From positions 1-64,000 of the forward strand of contig JAKOVQ010000033.1 of assembly GCA_029781975.1 (NCBI GenBank): a stretch of 64,000 nucleotides of DNA, read 5' to 3'. The translations under genes and the position numbers were made by a program. Position 1 is the first letter of the stretch. Every line of letters begins with the position of its first letter. Source of the DNA: Acidobacteriota bacterium (GTDB lineage Bacteria > Acidobacteriota > Thermoanaerobaculia > UBA5066). The notes beneath the pieces are model-generated. The model worked only from the letters and a program-made list of their open reading frames with translations. It ran no database searches and was not told the origin of the DNA. Below, piece after piece: positions 54,101-64,000 of this stretch.

Positions 54101-57054
54101 AGCTCGCGGTCGAGGTCGACGTCGCGGTCGAGGAGGCCCCGGTCGAGCGTGACGACGCCCGAGAGGAGCCTCTCCCCGCCGGGCGACTGGCGCAGCTCCA
54201 CCACCCCCTCGAACGTCGCGGCCAGGCCGTAGGCGAGGCGATAGCGGACGTCGCCGAAGATCGCGTCGAGGGCGAGGCCGCCGTCCGGGGCGCGTCCGCC
54301 CGAGAGATCGACGAAGCCGCCGTTGAGCTTCAGCGAGCCGCGCGTCAGGGCGAGCGTCGAGAGGTCGACCGCGAGGTCGGGGTCGCGGACCTCCGTCGGG
54401 TAGGGGAGCGGCCAGAGGAGGCGGGCCCCCGGCCCCGAGAGCGCGAGGGTGCCGCCGAGCGCGCCCCTTCCCCCGTGAACGTCGGCGTCGATCGCGAGGC
54501 TCCCCTGCCCCTTCCCGCCCACGAGGAACGGGTCGAGGAGCGCCGCCTCCGCGCTCCCGCGGAGCTTCGCCGCGAACGCCGCGACCGGCTCTTCCGCGCG
54601 CCCCGCGAGGGCCCCGGGCGAGAGCTCGATCCGCGCCTCCCCGGTCAGGAGGGTCTTCTCGCCCCGCAGGCTCCCCGGAAGGAGCTTCAGGACCCGGTCC
54701 GCGAGCTCCGCCTCGAGCGGGGCGTCGGTCCGGAGCGTCCCGACGGGAGTCGGCACCGCGAGGCCCGAGACCGCGAGCCGTGCCGTGGCCGTGTCCGGGT
54801 CCGCCGGGTCGAGCGACGCCACGGCCGCGAGGTCCGCGGTGACCTCCGGGAACGGGAGGAGGAGGCCCGCGAGGTCCGCCGCCGCGCAGGCGTCCGCACC
54901 GGGAGCGTCGAGCGAGAGCCAGAGGAGCCCGTCGGGGGCGGTGACGGGGACGCGCGACGCGAAAGCCGCGAGGGGCGAGGCCGCCGGGAGCCGCCGGAGG
55001 GCCCCGAGCGGCAGCGTCGCCGCGAGCGCCCCGTCGCCCGAGCCGAGGCGGAACGGGACGTCGAGGGAGAGGAGCCCCCGGCGGACGTCCGCGGAGAGGG
55101 CGACCGAGAGCTCGCGCCAGCGGGCGGTCCCCGTGGCGTCGGCGTCGAGGAGCGCGACGTCCGTCGAGGCGCGCCCCGCGAGCCTCGCCGACGCCCCGCC
55201 CGACTCCGCCGCCAGGTCGAAGACGCGCACCTCCGCGGGGTCCGCCTCGGCGGAGAGGTGGAGGGCGTCGACGGTCGGCGAGCCGGGGCCCGAGCAGGCT
55301 CCCGCGGCGTCGAGGTCGAGCGAGACGAGGTATCGCCGGAGGTCGCCGGCAGCCGCGAGGTCGGCCCAGACCCTCCCTTCGGCGCCGGGGACGAGGAGGC
55401 CGAGGGGGAAGTCCCGCGCCGTCAGCTTCGCCGTCCCCGAGCGGGTCCGCAGCGCGAACGAGCCGGTCGCCGCGAGCCGGCCCTCCGCCGGGGTCCACCC
55501 CGCCTCGAACGACGCCTCGGGCGCTTTCACCGTCCCCGCGAGCCGAACGTCGACGCGGGCCGGCCCCCCGAGGTCCACGCCGGGCGGCGGGCGAGGCACG
55601 ATCCGCGGGAAGGCGCCGTGGAGGTCGCTCCACGCCGAGCCGAGGTCGAGCGCGACGACCCGGAAGCGGCCGGCCGTGAGGCGTCCCTCGGCGAGCGCGG
55701 CCGGCCGCGCGGCCTCGAGGCGGAGCGAGGCGCTCCGCTCGCCCTCCGCCTCCGGCAGGAGCTCCGCCGTCAGGTCGAGACGCGCTCCCGCCTCGCCGTC
55801 GAGGAGGCCGTGGGCCCGCGCGAGGACCGTCTCCCCGCGCCGGAAGGTCACGGTCGCCTCCCCCGTCGCCCCCCGGTCCCCCCGTCCCCGGAAGACGGCC
55901 GTGGCGGTCGCGTCGGCCACGGCGTCCTCGAGGCCGAGCGCCGCCGGCTTGCCCTTGCCCAGGAACGGCTCGAGCGCCGCGGCGGTCACCCCCTCGCCGC
56001 GGAGCCAGAGCCTCGCGTCCCGCGACGCGAGGTCGATGCCTCCCTCGGCCTGGAGCGTCCCGCCGTCGCCGAGGACGGCATGCGCGCGCGTCAGCTCCAC
56101 CCGCCCGCCGGCGACGACCGCCTCGGCCTCGGAGCTCTCGAGCCACGTGTCGGGGAAGTCGAGCTCCTCCGTCGAGACCTTCACGGCGACGCGGGGGCTC
56201 GCCAGCGTCCCGGAAGCGTCGGCCCGAAAATCGACGTCCCCCTCGACCCCGAGCTCGGGGGCCACCGCGTCCGGGTCGATCCGCCCCTCGATCACGGCCG
56301 AAAGGCCGCGCGGGCCCGAGAGCGCCACGCTCCCCCGCGCGTCGACGCGGAGGCGGTCCCCCGTCACCGAGAGGGCCCGGAGGACGATCCGGTCGGGGTT
56401 CTCGACGGCGGCCTCGACGTGGACCGCCGCGGCGACCCGGAGCGAGCCGGGCCGGTCGACGGCCACGTCGGGCGCGTCGAGGACGACCGACGCCTTCCCT
56501 CCCGAGAGGCGGGCCGCGAGCGTCGCCCGCCCCATCCTCACGCCCGTCAGGTAGGGCTGGAGGGAGGGCGGGAGCGGGCCGGAGACGATCGAGTCGATCC
56601 CGACCCTCACCCGTCCGAGCTCGATCTGCGGGAGGAGCGGCCCCTCTCCACCCGTGGCCGGGAACGGGGGGAGCGGAGCCGAGAGGTCGAGGCGCAGCCC
56701 GTCGACCGAGAGGTCCTCCAGCGCGAGGTCGCCGCGCAGGGCGCGGCGGAGCGCGAGCCGCGCGGAGATCCCGCGCATCTCGAGGAACGGCCGCTGTCCA
56801 CGGACCCGGAACGAGAGGCCTCCGGCCTCCACGCGGCCGTCGCTCAGCGACGCGCCGAACCTGTCGACCGTGACCTCGAGGCCGGCCCTCTCCGCCACCG
56901 TCCCGAGCGCCCGGTCGAGGAGGCCCCTCTGGACGGAAGGGAGGCCGAGGAGGTACAGGCCGAGCGCGATCGCCGCCACGAGGCCCGCGACCGAGAGGGC
57001 CGCCCAGCGGACGAAGCGGCCCGCGGCGGATCGCCGGGGAGAGGGCGGGCTCAC
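51154..57054 (-). CDS. TamB-Omp85 (TamA/BamA-like) single-chain fusion
   Basis: 1966 residues from a GTG start. One membrane anchor (about 15-36, [21 protein letters not shown]) is followed by about 1200 residues of AsmA/TamB-like beta sheet. The TamB C-terminal (DUF490) region is clear about 1000-1100 ([50 protein letters not shown]). From about 1238 come up to five POTRA-like units of about 75-85 residues (starts about 1238, 1317, 1395, 1475, 1559), then a barrel from about 1634 with the Omp85 loop-6 motif VRGY near 1857 and a C-terminal Phe (YFGFGNSF). TamA and TamB are normally two proteins that bridge the envelope for barrel assembly and lipid transport; here both ends of the bridge are one continuous frame. 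A separate BamD is in the window. Confidence 0.88.
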   Translation of the reverse strand: MSPPSPRRSAAGRFVRWAALSVAGLVAAIALGLYLLGLPSVQRGLLDRALGTVAERAGLEVTVDRFGASLSDGRVEAGGLSFRVRGQRPFLEMRGISARLALRRALRGDLALEDLSVDGLRLDLSAPLPPFPATGGEGPLLPQIELGRVRVGIDSIVSGPLPPSLQPYLTGVRMGRATLAARLSGGKASVVLDAPDVAVDRPGSLRVAAAVHVEAAVENPDRIVLRALSVTGDRLRVDARGSVALSGPRGLSAVIEGRIDPDAVAPELGVEGDVDFRADASGTLASPRVAVKVSTEELDFPDTWLESSEAEAVVAGGRVELTRAHAVLGDGGTLQAEGGIDLASRDARLWLRGEGVTAAALEPFLGKGKPAALGLEDAVADATATAVFRGRGDRGATGEATVTFRRGETVLARAHGLLDGEAGARLDLTAELLPEAEGERSASLRLEAARPAALAEGRLTAGRFRVVALDLGSAWSDLHGAFPRIVPRPPPGVDLGGPARVDVRLAGTVKAPEASFEAGWTPAEGRLAATGSFALRTRSGTAKLTARDFPLGLLVPGAEGRVWADLAAAGDLRRYLVSLDLDAAGACSGPGSPTVDALHLSAEADPAEVRVFDLAAESGGASARLAGRASTDVALLDADATGTARWRELSVALSADVRRGLLSLDVPFRLGSGDGALAATLPLGALRRLPAASPLAAFASRVPVTAPDGLLWLSLDAPGADACAAADLAGLLLPFPEVTADLAAVASLDPADPDTATARLAVSGLAVPTPVGTLRTDAPLEAELADRVLKLLPGSLRGEKTLLTGEARIELSPGALAGRAEEPVAAFAAKLRGSAEAALLDPFLVGGKGQGSLAIDADVHGGRGALGGTLALSGPGARLLWPLPYPTEVRDPDLAVDLSTLALTRGSLKLNGGFVDLSGGRAPDGGLALDAIFGDVRYRLAYGLAATFEGVVELRQSPGGERLLSGVVTLDRGLLDRDVDLDRELLVRLLAPPESEGTETGFLDTLRLSLDLTTTTGVKVRNNLADLRAVWGTLSLTGTARSPIVRGRIDVERGGLVYAYGQTFRIDRGSVVYAGDPATDPRLDFVTTSSLEDPSLARSDPGAALGRAAAARSEAERDAASELAKGLAGYYGERLASQLNQALGVVKVSLRPVLIFGEADPGTRLTVSRDFSRQVSLAVAVDLKNAQRQTFVLDLHDLPRIPPLTAQAFTDDTGTWGATLQQRILLGGSRPEPRGDAPVLRKVVVEAPAGVSRGALVRSLGLVKDDPLGPGSLFDAESDAERTLRAKGYPDSRVTARELPVEGKPGRVDLELSVEPGTRAEVAFEGAMPPAATRPRIVDLYRGGLLEPSALADVTKETVRVFRSLGYLDPDVEVRAEDARARAGEPLRRVTVTTTPGARAAIGPPSFPGAPPGTAALLAARFPTLLARVELARGEPSADRRLLDSLRGLGYPLARLVSRDLSADGTALTVAVDPGPPSLVDSVEVRGVPPEEAARLRSLVAVVPDEPARTDRIAAGAVAIEEELARSGYADAGVRTTVGPASPEVPPRLAVRYAVSPGREYRVGNVAFAGEHSTSPSFLARTAGLEPGSPFRRADVDRARGSLFDLGLFSSVRSEVTKRDDGLVDVLFRAREQPRFSIAYGARWEDPSRLSAVVDLLDRNAFGRGLVVGVRGLYDADDRSARLYVAAPGLFASPYRLEGFLERRRRYEDDPFGTRQQDTTEATLQLARPIGRSLVAHLYGRYSWSRTVVPDPFFGDFVTEIRFPYAGFQLLYDTREDPLLGSRGLFASLDLQGSGGVLGSDFSYLRAYGQVNLYSRVASLRTGPVLWAQSVRAGFAKALQGQDLIPDVRFRAGGDYSVRGYPREELGPHVEIYPGFVDVPGGSTLFILNEELRVSLHPRLQGVAFVDVGQVWTSSRDFLTDLRSSLGLGLRGLTPVGVLRLDAAWPLQPYPGDPGFKLYFGFGNSF

Positions 57055-57196
57055 GGCCGCCTCACCCTCCGGCTCCGCGCCGCGGGTCCGGCGGCACGGT
57101 CGGCGAGTCGCCCGTCACGGACCGATTCTAGGGGTTCGGTCCCCCGGGCGCGCCGAGCCCCCCCGAACGGGCCTGTCGCGCGAGAGGGCCGCTGGT

Positions 57197-57202
57197 TAGA
57201 AT
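57197..57202 (+). promoter_or_regulatory. -10 element TAGAAT for the SRPBCC gene
   Basis: TAGAAT matches the sigma-70 -10 consensus at five of six positions and is 24 bp before the GTG at 57227, after which a full AGGAGG is present. No clear -35 box is seen. It lies in the gap divergent to the TamB-Omp85 gene. Confidence 0.5.
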
Positions 57203-57226
57203 CATCGCAGCTCCCAGGAGGTGGCG

Positions 57227-57667
57227 GTGCCCGAGCTGGAAGGCGCCTATTCCGTCGATCTTCCCGTCCCGACGCGCGTCGCTTACGAGGCCGTCCTGAA
57301 CGTGTCCGACTGGGCGCGGTGGTGGGTCCGCCCCGTCGCCACGAGCCTCCAGAGGGGGATCAACGGGAAGGCCGCCGTCGGGTCCATCATCCAGGTCCGC
57401 CTCGACGGGGCCACGTTCGACTACCTGGTCCGGAAGACCGAGGCGGGAAGGAAGATCGAGATGACGTGCACGGGCTCCTACCGCGGACCGGCGAGCTGGA
57501 CCTTCCAGCCCGAGGAGGGCGGGACGCGCGCCACCTTCCGGCTGGCCCTCGAGCCGGGCGGGCTCCTGGGCAAGCTCCTCGGGAGGAGAGACGACGCGAT
57601 CGCCGAGAGCCACGCCCGCGTCGTGACCACCTCGCTCGAGCGTCTCGCGGCGCACCTCGCCGGATGA
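57227..57667 (+). CDS. SRPBCC (START/Bet v1-like) family protein
   Basis: 146 residues. GTG 57227 is chosen because AGGAGG (57216-57221) ends 5 nt before it; the GTG at 57221 overlaps that site. The chain fits the SRPBCC fold: GAYSVDLPVPTRVAYEAVLNVSDWARWW, VGSIIQVRL, KIEMTCTGSYRGPASWTFQP, TRATFRLALEP and a C-terminal helix (ARVVTTSLERLAAHLAG). These proteins bind hydrophobic ligands; the SDWARWW wording is usual for polyketide-cyclase-type or CoxG-like members. No ligand can be named. The stop overlaps the next gene by ATGA. Confidence 0.8.
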   Translation: MPELEGAYSVDLPVPTRVAYEAVLNVSDWARWWVRPVATSLQRGINGKAAVGSIIQVRLDGATFDYLVRKTEAGRKIEMTCTGSYRGPASWTFQPEEGGTRATFRLALEPGGLLGKLLGRRDDAIAESHARVVTTSLERLAAHLAG

Positions 57668-58707
57668 CCCGGCTCCTCACGCTCCTCCTCGCGCTCCTCC
57701 TCTCCGCCGCCTGCGCGGCGAGCCCGGTGGCCGAGTCCGCGGAGACGTGGGTGGCGCCGCTCCTCGCGGCCGTCCCGTCGCCGCCACAGTCGCCGCCACA
57801 GTCGCCGCCGACGTCGTCGCACGTGCCGCCCGGCCGCGGGAGGAGCCGGGCGCGCCCGCCGGCGCGCCCCGCCCCGAGGCTCCCCTTCCCCACCGTGACG
57901 TCGGGCGACTCCGCGCCCGTGGAGCTCGGCGCGGGCCCGGGCTTCCCCGCGTTCGCCGAGGCGATCCCGCCCGAGAGGATCGACCGGACGTTCGTGAGGA
58001 TCGGCGCCGCCGACCGCCCGATGCCGCTCACCGGCGCGAGGGCGGCCGGCAACCGGACGCGGCTCGAGGCGACCTACGCGGGCGTCGGGCTCGCCACCGT
58101 CGCCGTCCAGCTCCTCCCGAGCGCGACGACGCTCGACGCCGCCGCGTTCGGCGCCCTCCTCGAGGAGACCGGCTCCTCGGCGGCGGCCCAGGACCGGCTC
58201 CGCCGCAAGGAGACCCGGAAGAAGGCCCGCGTCGTCGTGCAGGAGAGCGCGCGGGCGTTCGTCGGCGTCGCGCCCGCGGCGGGGCAGAAGGCCGACCCTC
58301 CCCTCGCCGACGCGAAGGACGCCCCCGTCGGCCTCCCGCTGGAGCTCGTCGCCGGCGCGCCGCCGCTCCCGCTCCGCGCGGGGGCGGTCCTCCCCGCGAC
58401 GCTCCTCCTCGACGGCAGGCCGCTCCCCGACGTCGCCGTCCGGCTGTACGGGGAGGGCGGCGACGCGCCCTCCACCTTCACGACCGACGCCGACGGGCGG
58501 GTCCGGGTCCCGCTCGCGCACGACGGCAGCCACCTCCTCGCGGCCGCCTTCGCCCGCCGGACGACGAAGGCCGACCGGACGCGCGGGGACGTCTACAGGA
58601 AGGCGGACTGGGAGCTCCTCCGGACGACCCTCCGCCTCTCGGTCCTCCCCCCCGCGCCCCGGCCGGCGCCACCGCCGCGGAAGAAGGCGCCGGCGAAGCG
58701 GCCCTGA
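57664..58707 (+). CDS. Putative lipoprotein with DUF4198-like domain
   Basis: 347 residues. Signal peptide LLTLLLALLLSAAC with a lipobox Cys at residue 17. A Pro/Ser/Arg-rich spacer with the SPPQ repeat follows. The C-terminal half (LELVAGAPPLPLRAGAVLPATLLLDGRPLPDVAVRLYG, FTTDADGRVRVPL, DGSHLLAAAFARRT) is close to DUF4198 (transthyretin-like beta sandwich), which occurs in periplasmic metal-uptake proteins. The end is Pro/Lys-rich. Metal transport is only a family hint; no ABC or TonB genes are near. The start overlaps the SRPBCC gene stop. Confidence 0.65.
   Translation: MTRLLTLLLALLLSAACAASPVAESAETWVAPLLAAVPSPPQSPPQSPPTSSHVPPGRGRSRARPPARPAPRLPFPTVTSGDSAPVELGAGPGFPAFAEAIPPERIDRTFVRIGAADRPMPLTGARAAGNRTRLEATYAGVGLATVAVQLLPSATTLDAAAFGALLEETGSSAAAQDRLRRKETRKKARVVVQESARAFVGVAPAAGQKADPPLADAKDAPVGLPLELVAGAPPLPLRAGAVLPATLLLDGRPLPDVAVRLYGEGGDAPSTFTTDADGRVRVPLAHDGSHLLAAAFARRTTKADRTRGDVYRKADWELLRTTLRLSVLPPAPRPAPPPRKKAPAKRP
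57778..57809 (+). repeat. Short tandem repeat encoding SPPQ units
   Basis: The 12-bp unit TCGCCGCCACAG occurs twice in full (57778-57789, 57790-57801) and once in part (57802-57809) inside the lipoprotein gene. It encodes SPPQ-SPPQ-SPP in the linker behind the lipid anchor and could vary in copy number. Confidence 0.7.
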
Positions 58708-58726
58708 GGCGAACGCCGGGGCGCGG

Positions 58727-59497
58727 ATGGGCCACCTCCTGGAGCAGGCCGAGGCGCTGGAACGTTCCGCCGCGGACGAGCGCGTCGCGTACTTCGACGC
58801 GACCGGGCTCGACGGGACGCTCCTCCTCGACGTGGGGTGCGGGAACGGCTACTCCGTCGCGGCGTGGCGCCGGCGCGGACGGAGGGCGGTCGGCGTCGAC
58901 TCGTCGCTCTACCGCCTCTCGCGGTGGGTGAGCGAGCATCCCGGGGAGCGGCCGTTCGTCGCGGCCGACGCCCTCGCCCTGCCGTTCCGCTCCTCCCGGT
59001 TCGACCAAGTCCTCTCCTCGGGGATGCTCGAGCACATCGGCGTTGTCGAGGAGCCGGGCCCGTACCGGGTCGCCGCGCTCCCCGGGAAGGAACGGCTGCG
59101 GGCAGCCGCCGTCGCCGAGCTCCTCCGGGTCACCGCACCGACCGGCCGCGTGACGCTCGACTTCCCCAACGGCTGGTTCCCCGTCGACTTCTGGCACGGC
59201 GACCGGATCGGCGCCTTCCGGCTCCACCCGGTCCCCGACGTCCTCAACCCCTCGCTCCGGGAACTCCGGCGCTACGCCTCCGGCAGGGCCGTCGAGGTCC
59301 TTCCGCTCGGCACGCGCCTCAGGTTCCGCCAGGTGTCGCAGCGCTGGTGGGGGCGGCTCCTCGCCGGCCCCGTCCGTCTCTTCCTGGCGCTCCTCGACGC
59401 GCTTCCCCGCACGCTCGCGGCGCGCGCCTCCGCGGTCGCCTCCCCGTTCCTCGTCGTCCGCGTCAGCCCGGGCCCGGCCGCGCCGGCCCGGCCCTGA
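58727..59497 (+). CDS. Class I SAM-dependent methyltransferase
   Basis: 256 residues. The SAM-binding motif I is LLLDVGCGNGYSV (about 32-44), motif II GVDSSLYRLS, and motif IV SSRFDQVLSSGMLEHIG; LRVTAPTGRVTLDFPNGW fits the following strand of Methyltransf_11-type enzymes. The C-terminal 80 residues are hydrophobic/basic (RLLAGPVRLFLALLDALPRTL), which may attach the enzyme to the membrane. Substrate unknown; a lipid or sugar precursor is possible. It is soluble otherwise and has no signal peptide. Its last 35 bp overlap the convergent aminotransferase gene. Confidence 0.8.
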   Translation: MGHLLEQAEALERSAADERVAYFDATGLDGTLLLDVGCGNGYSVAAWRRRGRRAVGVDSSLYRLSRWVSEHPGERPFVAADALALPFRSSRFDQVLSSGMLEHIGVVEEPGPYRVAALPGKERLRAAAVAELLRVTAPTGRVTLDFPNGWFPVDFWHGDRIGAFRLHPVPDVLNPSLRELRRYASGRAVEVLPLGTRLRFRQVSQRWWGRLLAGPVRLFLALLDALPRTLAARASAVASPFLVVRVSPGPAAPARP

Positions 59498-60668
59498 GAC
59501 CGGCCGCGAGCCGCGCCACGCCGTCGCGGAAGACGCCTTCCGCGGGGAGGAGGCTCGCGACGAGGAACGCCTCGTGGGGGAACTCGAAGAAGTATCCCGG
59601 GTGGACGAGGACGCCGTGGTCCCCGAGGAGCCTCAGGACCAGCTCCTCCTCGGCCTCGACCGCGGGGACCCGGACGACGGCCGACCAGCCCGCGAGGAGC
59701 GGCGCGACCGAGACGCCCCCACCCGGCGGGAAGGCGGCCCGGAGCGTCGCGTCGTTGGCCTCGATGCGGGCCCTCAGCGCCGCGGCGGCCTCCGCGCCCC
59801 GCTCGAGGAGCGGGCCGAGCGCGAGCTGGACGGGGGTCGCGACCGAGAGGTAGGAGTCGGCGATCCACTCGAGCCGCTCGAGCGCCTCCGCGAGGAGGGG
59901 CTCCGGGCCGGCCGCGGCGATCCAGCCGAGCTTCAGCTGCGGGAGCGCCGCCGCCTTCGAGAGGCCGCCGAGGGAGAAGACGAGCGCCTCTCCCGGCTCG
60001 GAGGCGGCCACCCGGACCTCGTCCTCCAGCGTCTTGAAGCGGTAGTCGAGGAAGACCTCGTCCGAGACGAGCGCGAAGCCGTGCCGCGCGGCGAGCGCGT
60101 CGAGGACCCTCCACGCGTCGCGCCCGACGGAGGTCCCGGTCGGGTTGTTCGGGTTGACGACGACGACAGCCGCCACGCGACCCCCCGCCGCCTCGACCCG
60201 CTCCACCTCGCTCGCGACGCGCGACGCGTCGACGGCCCACCCCTCCTCGGCCGCGAGGGGGTACCGGCGGAGGCCGACCCCCTCGAGCGCCGCGAGGGCG
60301 TCGAGGAGCGGGTAGCTCGGGGCCGGGACGAGGACGGCCTCCCCCGGCTCGCAGAGGAGCTTGAAGAGCCAGCCGTAGGCCTCGCTCGAGGAGGCGGTCA
60401 GGACGACCCGGCCGGGCGCGAGCGCGGCGCCCCTCCCCGCGTAGTACGCCGAGACGGCGCGGCGGGCGCCCTCGATGCCGCGCGGGTCGGGCGCGTAGCG
60501 GGCCCCGCCCGGGTCGGCGAGGAGCGCGAGCGCCGACGACGTGTCGACCCCGAGGGAGACCGCCGTCGGGTTCGTCGCGGTCAGGTCGACCCAGGGGGAG
60601 CGGCGGGAGGCGAGGGCCCGGGTGAGCCGGTTCGCCCCTCCCGGGGCGGGGGTGCGGCGCGAGAACAC
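59463..60668 (-). CDS. PLP-dependent aminotransferase, class I/II
   Basis: 401 residues from a GTG. Fold type I motifs are visible: TATNPTAV near the start, SSSEAYGWLFKLL, VPAPSYPLLDAL, VVVVNPNNPTGT, VSDEVFLDYRF, and FSLGGLSKAAALPQLKLGWI, where the SK lysine forms the internal PLP aldimine. The C-terminal small domain contains GVLVHPGYFFEF. It should transfer amino groups between amino and keto acids; MalY-like or aspartate/alanine-type members share these motifs, so the substrate is open. A TAAAGT hexamer lies 9 nt before the GTG, without a Shine-Dalgarno. It is divergent from purL with only 42 bp between start codons. Confidence 0.9.
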   Translation of the reverse strand: MFSRRTPAPGGANRLTRALASRRSPWVDLTATNPTAVSLGVDTSSALALLADPGGARYAPDPRGIEGARRAVSAYYAGRGAALAPGRVVLTASSSEAYGWLFKLLCEPGEAVLVPAPSYPLLDALAALEGVGLRRYPLAAEEGWAVDASRVASEVERVEAAGGRVAAVVVVNPNNPTGTSVGRDAWRVLDALAARHGFALVSDEVFLDYRFKTLEDEVRVAASEPGEALVFSLGGLSKAAALPQLKLGWIAAAGPEPLLAEALERLEWIADSYLSVATPVQLALGPLLERGAEAAAALRARIEANDATLRAAFPPGGGVSVAPLLAGWSAVVRVPAVEAEEELVLRLLGDHGVLVHPGYFFEFPHEAFLVASLLPAEGVFRDGVARLAAGLRAGPARPGPG

Positions 60669-60677
60669 GGCCTGCGG

Positions 60678-60704
60678 ACTTTACGCGAGAGACGCCGGTA
60701 AACT
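60678..60704. promoter_or_regulatory. Divergent -10 elements between aminotransferase and purL
   Basis: TAAAGT on the minus strand (60683-60678, 9 nt before GTG) and TAAACT on the plus strand (60699-60704, 6 nt before ATG) are in a 42-bp gap. No Shine-Dalgarno and no good -35 box is visible for either, so transcripts would start at or next to the start codons. Confidence 0.45.
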
Positions 60705-60710
60705 CCGCGC

Positions 60711-62932
<2,222 letters not shown>

Positions 62933-62936
<4 letters not shown>

Positions 62937-63592
62937 GGAAGCGTCGCCCCGCCCCGTCCCTCCTCGCCCTCCTCGCCCTCCCCGCCTTCCTCGCCGCCCC
63001 CGCGGGCCTCCTCGCCAGCGCCGCCAGCGCCGGCCCGGCCGCTGCCGCTGCCGTTGCCGCTGCCGCTGCCGAGAGGCCCCGGATCGGGGCCAGAGCTCCC
63101 GACTTCACCCTCCCGCCGGCCGCGGGCGGCCCCGCCGTCGCGCTGAAGGACCTCGTCGCGAGGAGCAAGGCGGTGGTCGTCATCTTCGACGCCACCCGCT
63201 GCCCCGTCGCGCGGGCCTACAAGGGCCGCGTCGGCGCCCTGGCGAAGGAGTTCGGGGCGAAGGGCGTCACCTTCGTGACGGTCAACAGCAACAAGACCGA
63301 GCCCGCCGCGGAGGTGGCGGAGGACGCGAAGAAGAACGGCTTCGCGTTCCCCGTCCTGAAGGACGAGAGGAACGAGGTCGCCGACCTCTACGACGCGCAG
63401 CACACGCCGCAGGTCTACGTCGTCGACCCGAAGGGGACCCTCGTCTACACGGGCCGGATCGACGAGTCGACGGACGACCCCGAGCACGTCGCCTCGCCCG
63501 ACCTCAGGAACGCCCTCGAGGCGATCCTCGCGGGCCAGCCGGTGCCGAAGCCGGAGACGAAGGCGTTCGGGTGCAGCATCAAGCGGGTCTGA
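62933..63592 (+). CDS. Secreted AhpC/TSA-like thioredoxin-fold protein
   Basis: 219 residues with a long Ala-rich signal region (to about 45). The mature part begins [16 protein letters not shown] and shows the peroxiredoxin/ResA fold: [70 protein letters not shown]. The active site has one cysteine (CPVA) instead of CXXC; a second cysteine is near the C-terminus (FGCSIKRV). This arrangement suits a peroxiredoxin-like or redox-inactive member rather than a disulfide reductase. It is coupled to purL only by overlap and is followed after 2 bp by another thioredoxin-type gene. Confidence 0.8.
63041..63070 (+). repeat. Hexanucleotide repeat in the signal region
   Basis: Five units in series, GCTGCC twice, GTTGCC, GCTGCC twice, encode an Ala-rich stretch ([10 protein letters not shown]) at the end of the export signal. 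Slippage could change its length without breaking the frame. Confidence 0.65.
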
Positions 63593-63594
63593 CC

Positions 63595-64000
63595 GTGCCT
63601 CGCCCCGCCCGAGCTCGCCGCCTCCGCGTCGCGGCGTTCGTCGCTGCCGTCGCCGGCGTCGCCGCCGCCCACCTCCTCGCGGCCCCGGCGTCGGCCGAGC
63701 CGGTGAAGCTCCTCAAGCCGGAGCAGTACGCGTCGCGCGTGGTGGCCCCGAGGAAGGGGCGCGTCCTCCTCGTCAACTTCTGGGCAACGTGGTGCGAGCC
63801 GTGCCGCGAGGAGATGCCGGCCCTCGCGGCGGCCGCGAAGAAGTTCCCCTCCCGGGACCTCGCCGTCGTCCTCGTCTCGCTCGACTCCACGAGGACCGGG
63901 CCCGCCGCCGTCCCGAAGTTCCTCGCGTCCGCGAAGGTCCCCTTCGTCTGCTGGCTCGTGAAGGCGCGGGACCCGCAGGACTTCATCGACGCCGTGGACA
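63595..64000 (+). CDS. TlpA/ResA-type thioredoxin, C-terminus off window
   Basis: The first 135 codons are visible from GTG 63595. A signal segment (VAAFVAAVAGVAAAHLLAAPASA) is followed by VLLVNFWATWCEPCREEMPALAA, the TlpA/ResA active site with CEPC, and VVLVSLDSTRTGPAAVPKFLASAKVPF. Such proteins reduce disulfides in the periplasm, for example in cytochrome c maturation. That would fit the c-heme kinase in this window, but ccm genes are not seen. It follows the AhpC/TSA-like gene by 2 bp, so the two are in one unit. The gene continues past position 64000. Confidence 0.85.
   Translation, partial: MPRPARARRLRVAAFVAAVAGVAAAHLLAAPASAEPVKLLKPEQYASRVVAPRKGRVLLVNFWATWCEPCREEMPALAAAAKKFPSRDLAVVLVSLDSTRTGPAAVPKFLASAKVPFVCWLVKARDPQDFIDAVD

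Noticed and set aside
57778-57809. The 12-bp tandem repeat as a phase-variation switch
   Set aside because: The unit length is a multiple of three, so copy changes would not break the frame; at most it varies linker length.
51364-58707. A 2447-codon open frame on the plus strand opposite the TamB-Omp85 gene
   Set aside because: It is the mirror frame of a high-GC gene, Arg/Glu/Pro-rich without domains, and only its last part coincides with the real lipoprotein gene. The minus-strand product has clear TamB and Omp85 features.

Overview
The window is about 70% G+C by eye, densely coded on both strands, and has no tRNA, rRNA, CRISPR array or insertion sequence that I can recognise. The gene set suggests a Gram-negative, didermic, soil or sediment type bacterium: BamD, an Omp85 barrel, TatA, lipoproteins, Ser/Thr kinases, membrane-anchored winged-helix/TPR regulators, Asp-box (BNR) secreted proteins, sigma-54 activators and a Tes/Mss-like radical SAM protein. 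I would place it in Acidobacteriota, possibly near Thermoanaerobaculia. This is inference from gene content; no search was run.

Layout. 1-6.5 kb: start of a Ser/Thr kinase, then a tightly overlapped three-gene operon (sensor kinase with c-heme motifs, archaemetzincin, NtrC-type regulator), then a winged-helix/TPR regulator. 6.5-12.8 kb: secreted and outer-membrane proteins of unknown function, including a paralogous pair and a Cys-rich coiled coil. 12.9-19.8 kb: a large Asp-box protein, malic enzyme, a CocE-like hydrolase that appears to lack its cap, and a globin. 19.8-25 kb: a small metzincin, a NatAB-type ABC exporter and a large secreted zinc peptidase. 25-30.5 kb: a PHP phosphoesterase / endonuclease IV / hypothetical operon, then PASTA protein, BamD, a repeat protein and a Fis-like protein. 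30.6-34 kb: HtpX, TatA, an AmgK-like kinase, cyclophilin and an EcsC-like protein. 34-37 kb: an FAD oxidoreductase and the Tes/Mss-like radical SAM protein. 37-44 kb (minus strand): a large radical SAM protein, a PTPS-III-like pterin enzyme and a giant kinase/ATPase/TPR regulator. 44-48.6 kb: FAD oxidoreductase plus squalene/phytoene synthase, a small hypothetical, RlmN with an apparent CTG start, and a TPR protein. 48.7-57 kb: YceI, a divergent V4R-type sigma-54 activator with face-to-face sigma-54-like promoters between them, and a 1966-residue TamB-Omp85 fusion. 57-64 kb: SRPBCC protein, a lipoprotein, methyltransferase, aminotransferase, PurL and two thioredoxin-fold secreted proteins.

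Style. Adjacent co-directional genes very often overlap by four bases (ATGA, GTGA and once CTGA), implying translational coupling. Several transcription-unit first genes lack a Shine-Dalgarno sequence and instead carry a TANNNT-like hexamer 6-10 nt before the start codon, suggesting leaderless transcripts. Envelope biogenesis is the main functional theme. The most unusual items are the TamB-Omp85 single-chain fusion, the heme-motif kinase/archaemetzincin/sigma-54 operon, the paired sigma-54-like promoters at yceI, and the Tes/Mss-like radical SAM protein.
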